Assembly (NCBI GenBank): GCA_964431545.1
Contig: CAYSLC010000158.1
Span: 1 to 12,958, forward strand
Direction of reading: 5' to 3'
Source: CAYSLC01 sp964431545
GTDB taxonomy: Bacteria > Desulfobacterota > Desulfobacteria > Desulfobacterales > JAABSP01
DNA length: 12,958 bases
Shown: in pieces, positions 12,898-12,958 of the stretch
Position numbering within the stretch: the stretch's first letter is position 1
How the letters are laid out: each line of letters starts with the position of its first letter
Notes under the pieces: generated by a model
Databases searched by the model: none
Seen by the model: only the letters and a program-made list of their open reading frames with translations
Told to the model about the DNA's origin: nothing
Made by a program: the position numbers and the translations under genes

Positions 12898-12958
12898 ATG
12901 GACAAAAAGGCGCTTTTCAAACGGGTGATTCTGGAATTCCAGGAGACGCCCCTTCCGG
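12898..12958 (+). CDS. Start of a gene cut by the right edge, possibly AAA ATPase
   Basis: Twenty codons are visible: MDKKALFKRVILEFQETPLP, open to the window edge. No ribosome-binding site precedes the ATG. The N-terminus resembles those of AAA_14/DUF4143-type ATPases (an initial helix followed by 'LP'), but 20 residues are too few for a firm call. It lies just beyond the right-hand copy of the direct repeat. Confidence 0.4.
   Translation, partial: MDKKALFKRVILEFQETPLP

Noticed and set aside
1..12958. tRNA, rRNA, CRISPR array, transposase or riboswitch
   Set aside because: Reading both strands, I found no cloverleaf-like tRNA, no spaced repeat array, no transposase-like protein and no leader matching a riboswitch I could name.

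Overview
The window is GC-rich and densely coded. It looks like a chromosomal segment of a Desulfobacterota (deltaproteobacterial, probably sulfate-reducer-like) bacterium. The pointers are an exported octaheme cytochrome c with eight CXXCH sites, PAS/HisKA_2 signalling kinases beginning with the 'EKPTYEELERRVLELE' coil common in that group, a PAS-containing sigma-54 activator, and sigma-54-type promoter sequence. The taxonomic call is inference.

Layout. (1) Positions 1-2766, minus strand: a soluble PAS-PAS-HisKA_2 histidine kinase, followed downstream by a receiver/histidine-kinase hybrid that runs off the left edge. (2) Positions 2767-3117 hold the kinase's upstream region and the intrinsic terminator of the next gene. 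(3) Positions 3118-4197, minus: a periplasmic octaheme cytochrome c. (4) Positions 4198-4530: a divergent regulatory region with a good -24/-12 promoter facing the cytochrome, a 9-bp inverted repeat, and a weaker -24/-12-like sequence facing the other way. (5) Positions 4531-5898, plus: a PAS-AAA+-Fis sigma-54 activator with three cysteines clustered in the PAS region and a GAFTDA loop in place of GAFTGA. (6) Positions 5947-11941, plus: an apparent operon made of a promoter overlapped by an 18-bp perfect LacI-type palindrome, a LacI-family repressor, a periplasmic binding protein, a permease, a permease fused to its ABC ATPase, and a GpdQ/CpdA-like metallophosphodiesterase. (7) Positions 11942-12958: a more AT-rich island with a Phd/YefM-ParE/RelE toxin-antitoxin pair between two near-identical 22-bp direct repeats, then the first 20 codons of another gene.

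How the parts may work together. The activator probably senses a redox or ligand signal and drives sigma-54 transcription of the cytochrome. The two kinases next door probably form a separate phosphorelay. The LacI operon looks like an inducible import-and-hydrolyse unit: a Fe3+/polyamine/phosphonate-type ABC importer brings in an organophosphate diester (inferred only from the last gene) and the cytoplasmic phosphodiesterase cleaves it. A 12-bp hairpin after the binding-protein gene fits the usual excess of binding protein over membrane components. The most distinctive items are the activator/promoter/cytochrome unit, the permease-ATPase fusion with phosphodiesterase under a LacI operator, and the repeat-flanked toxin-antitoxin cassette.
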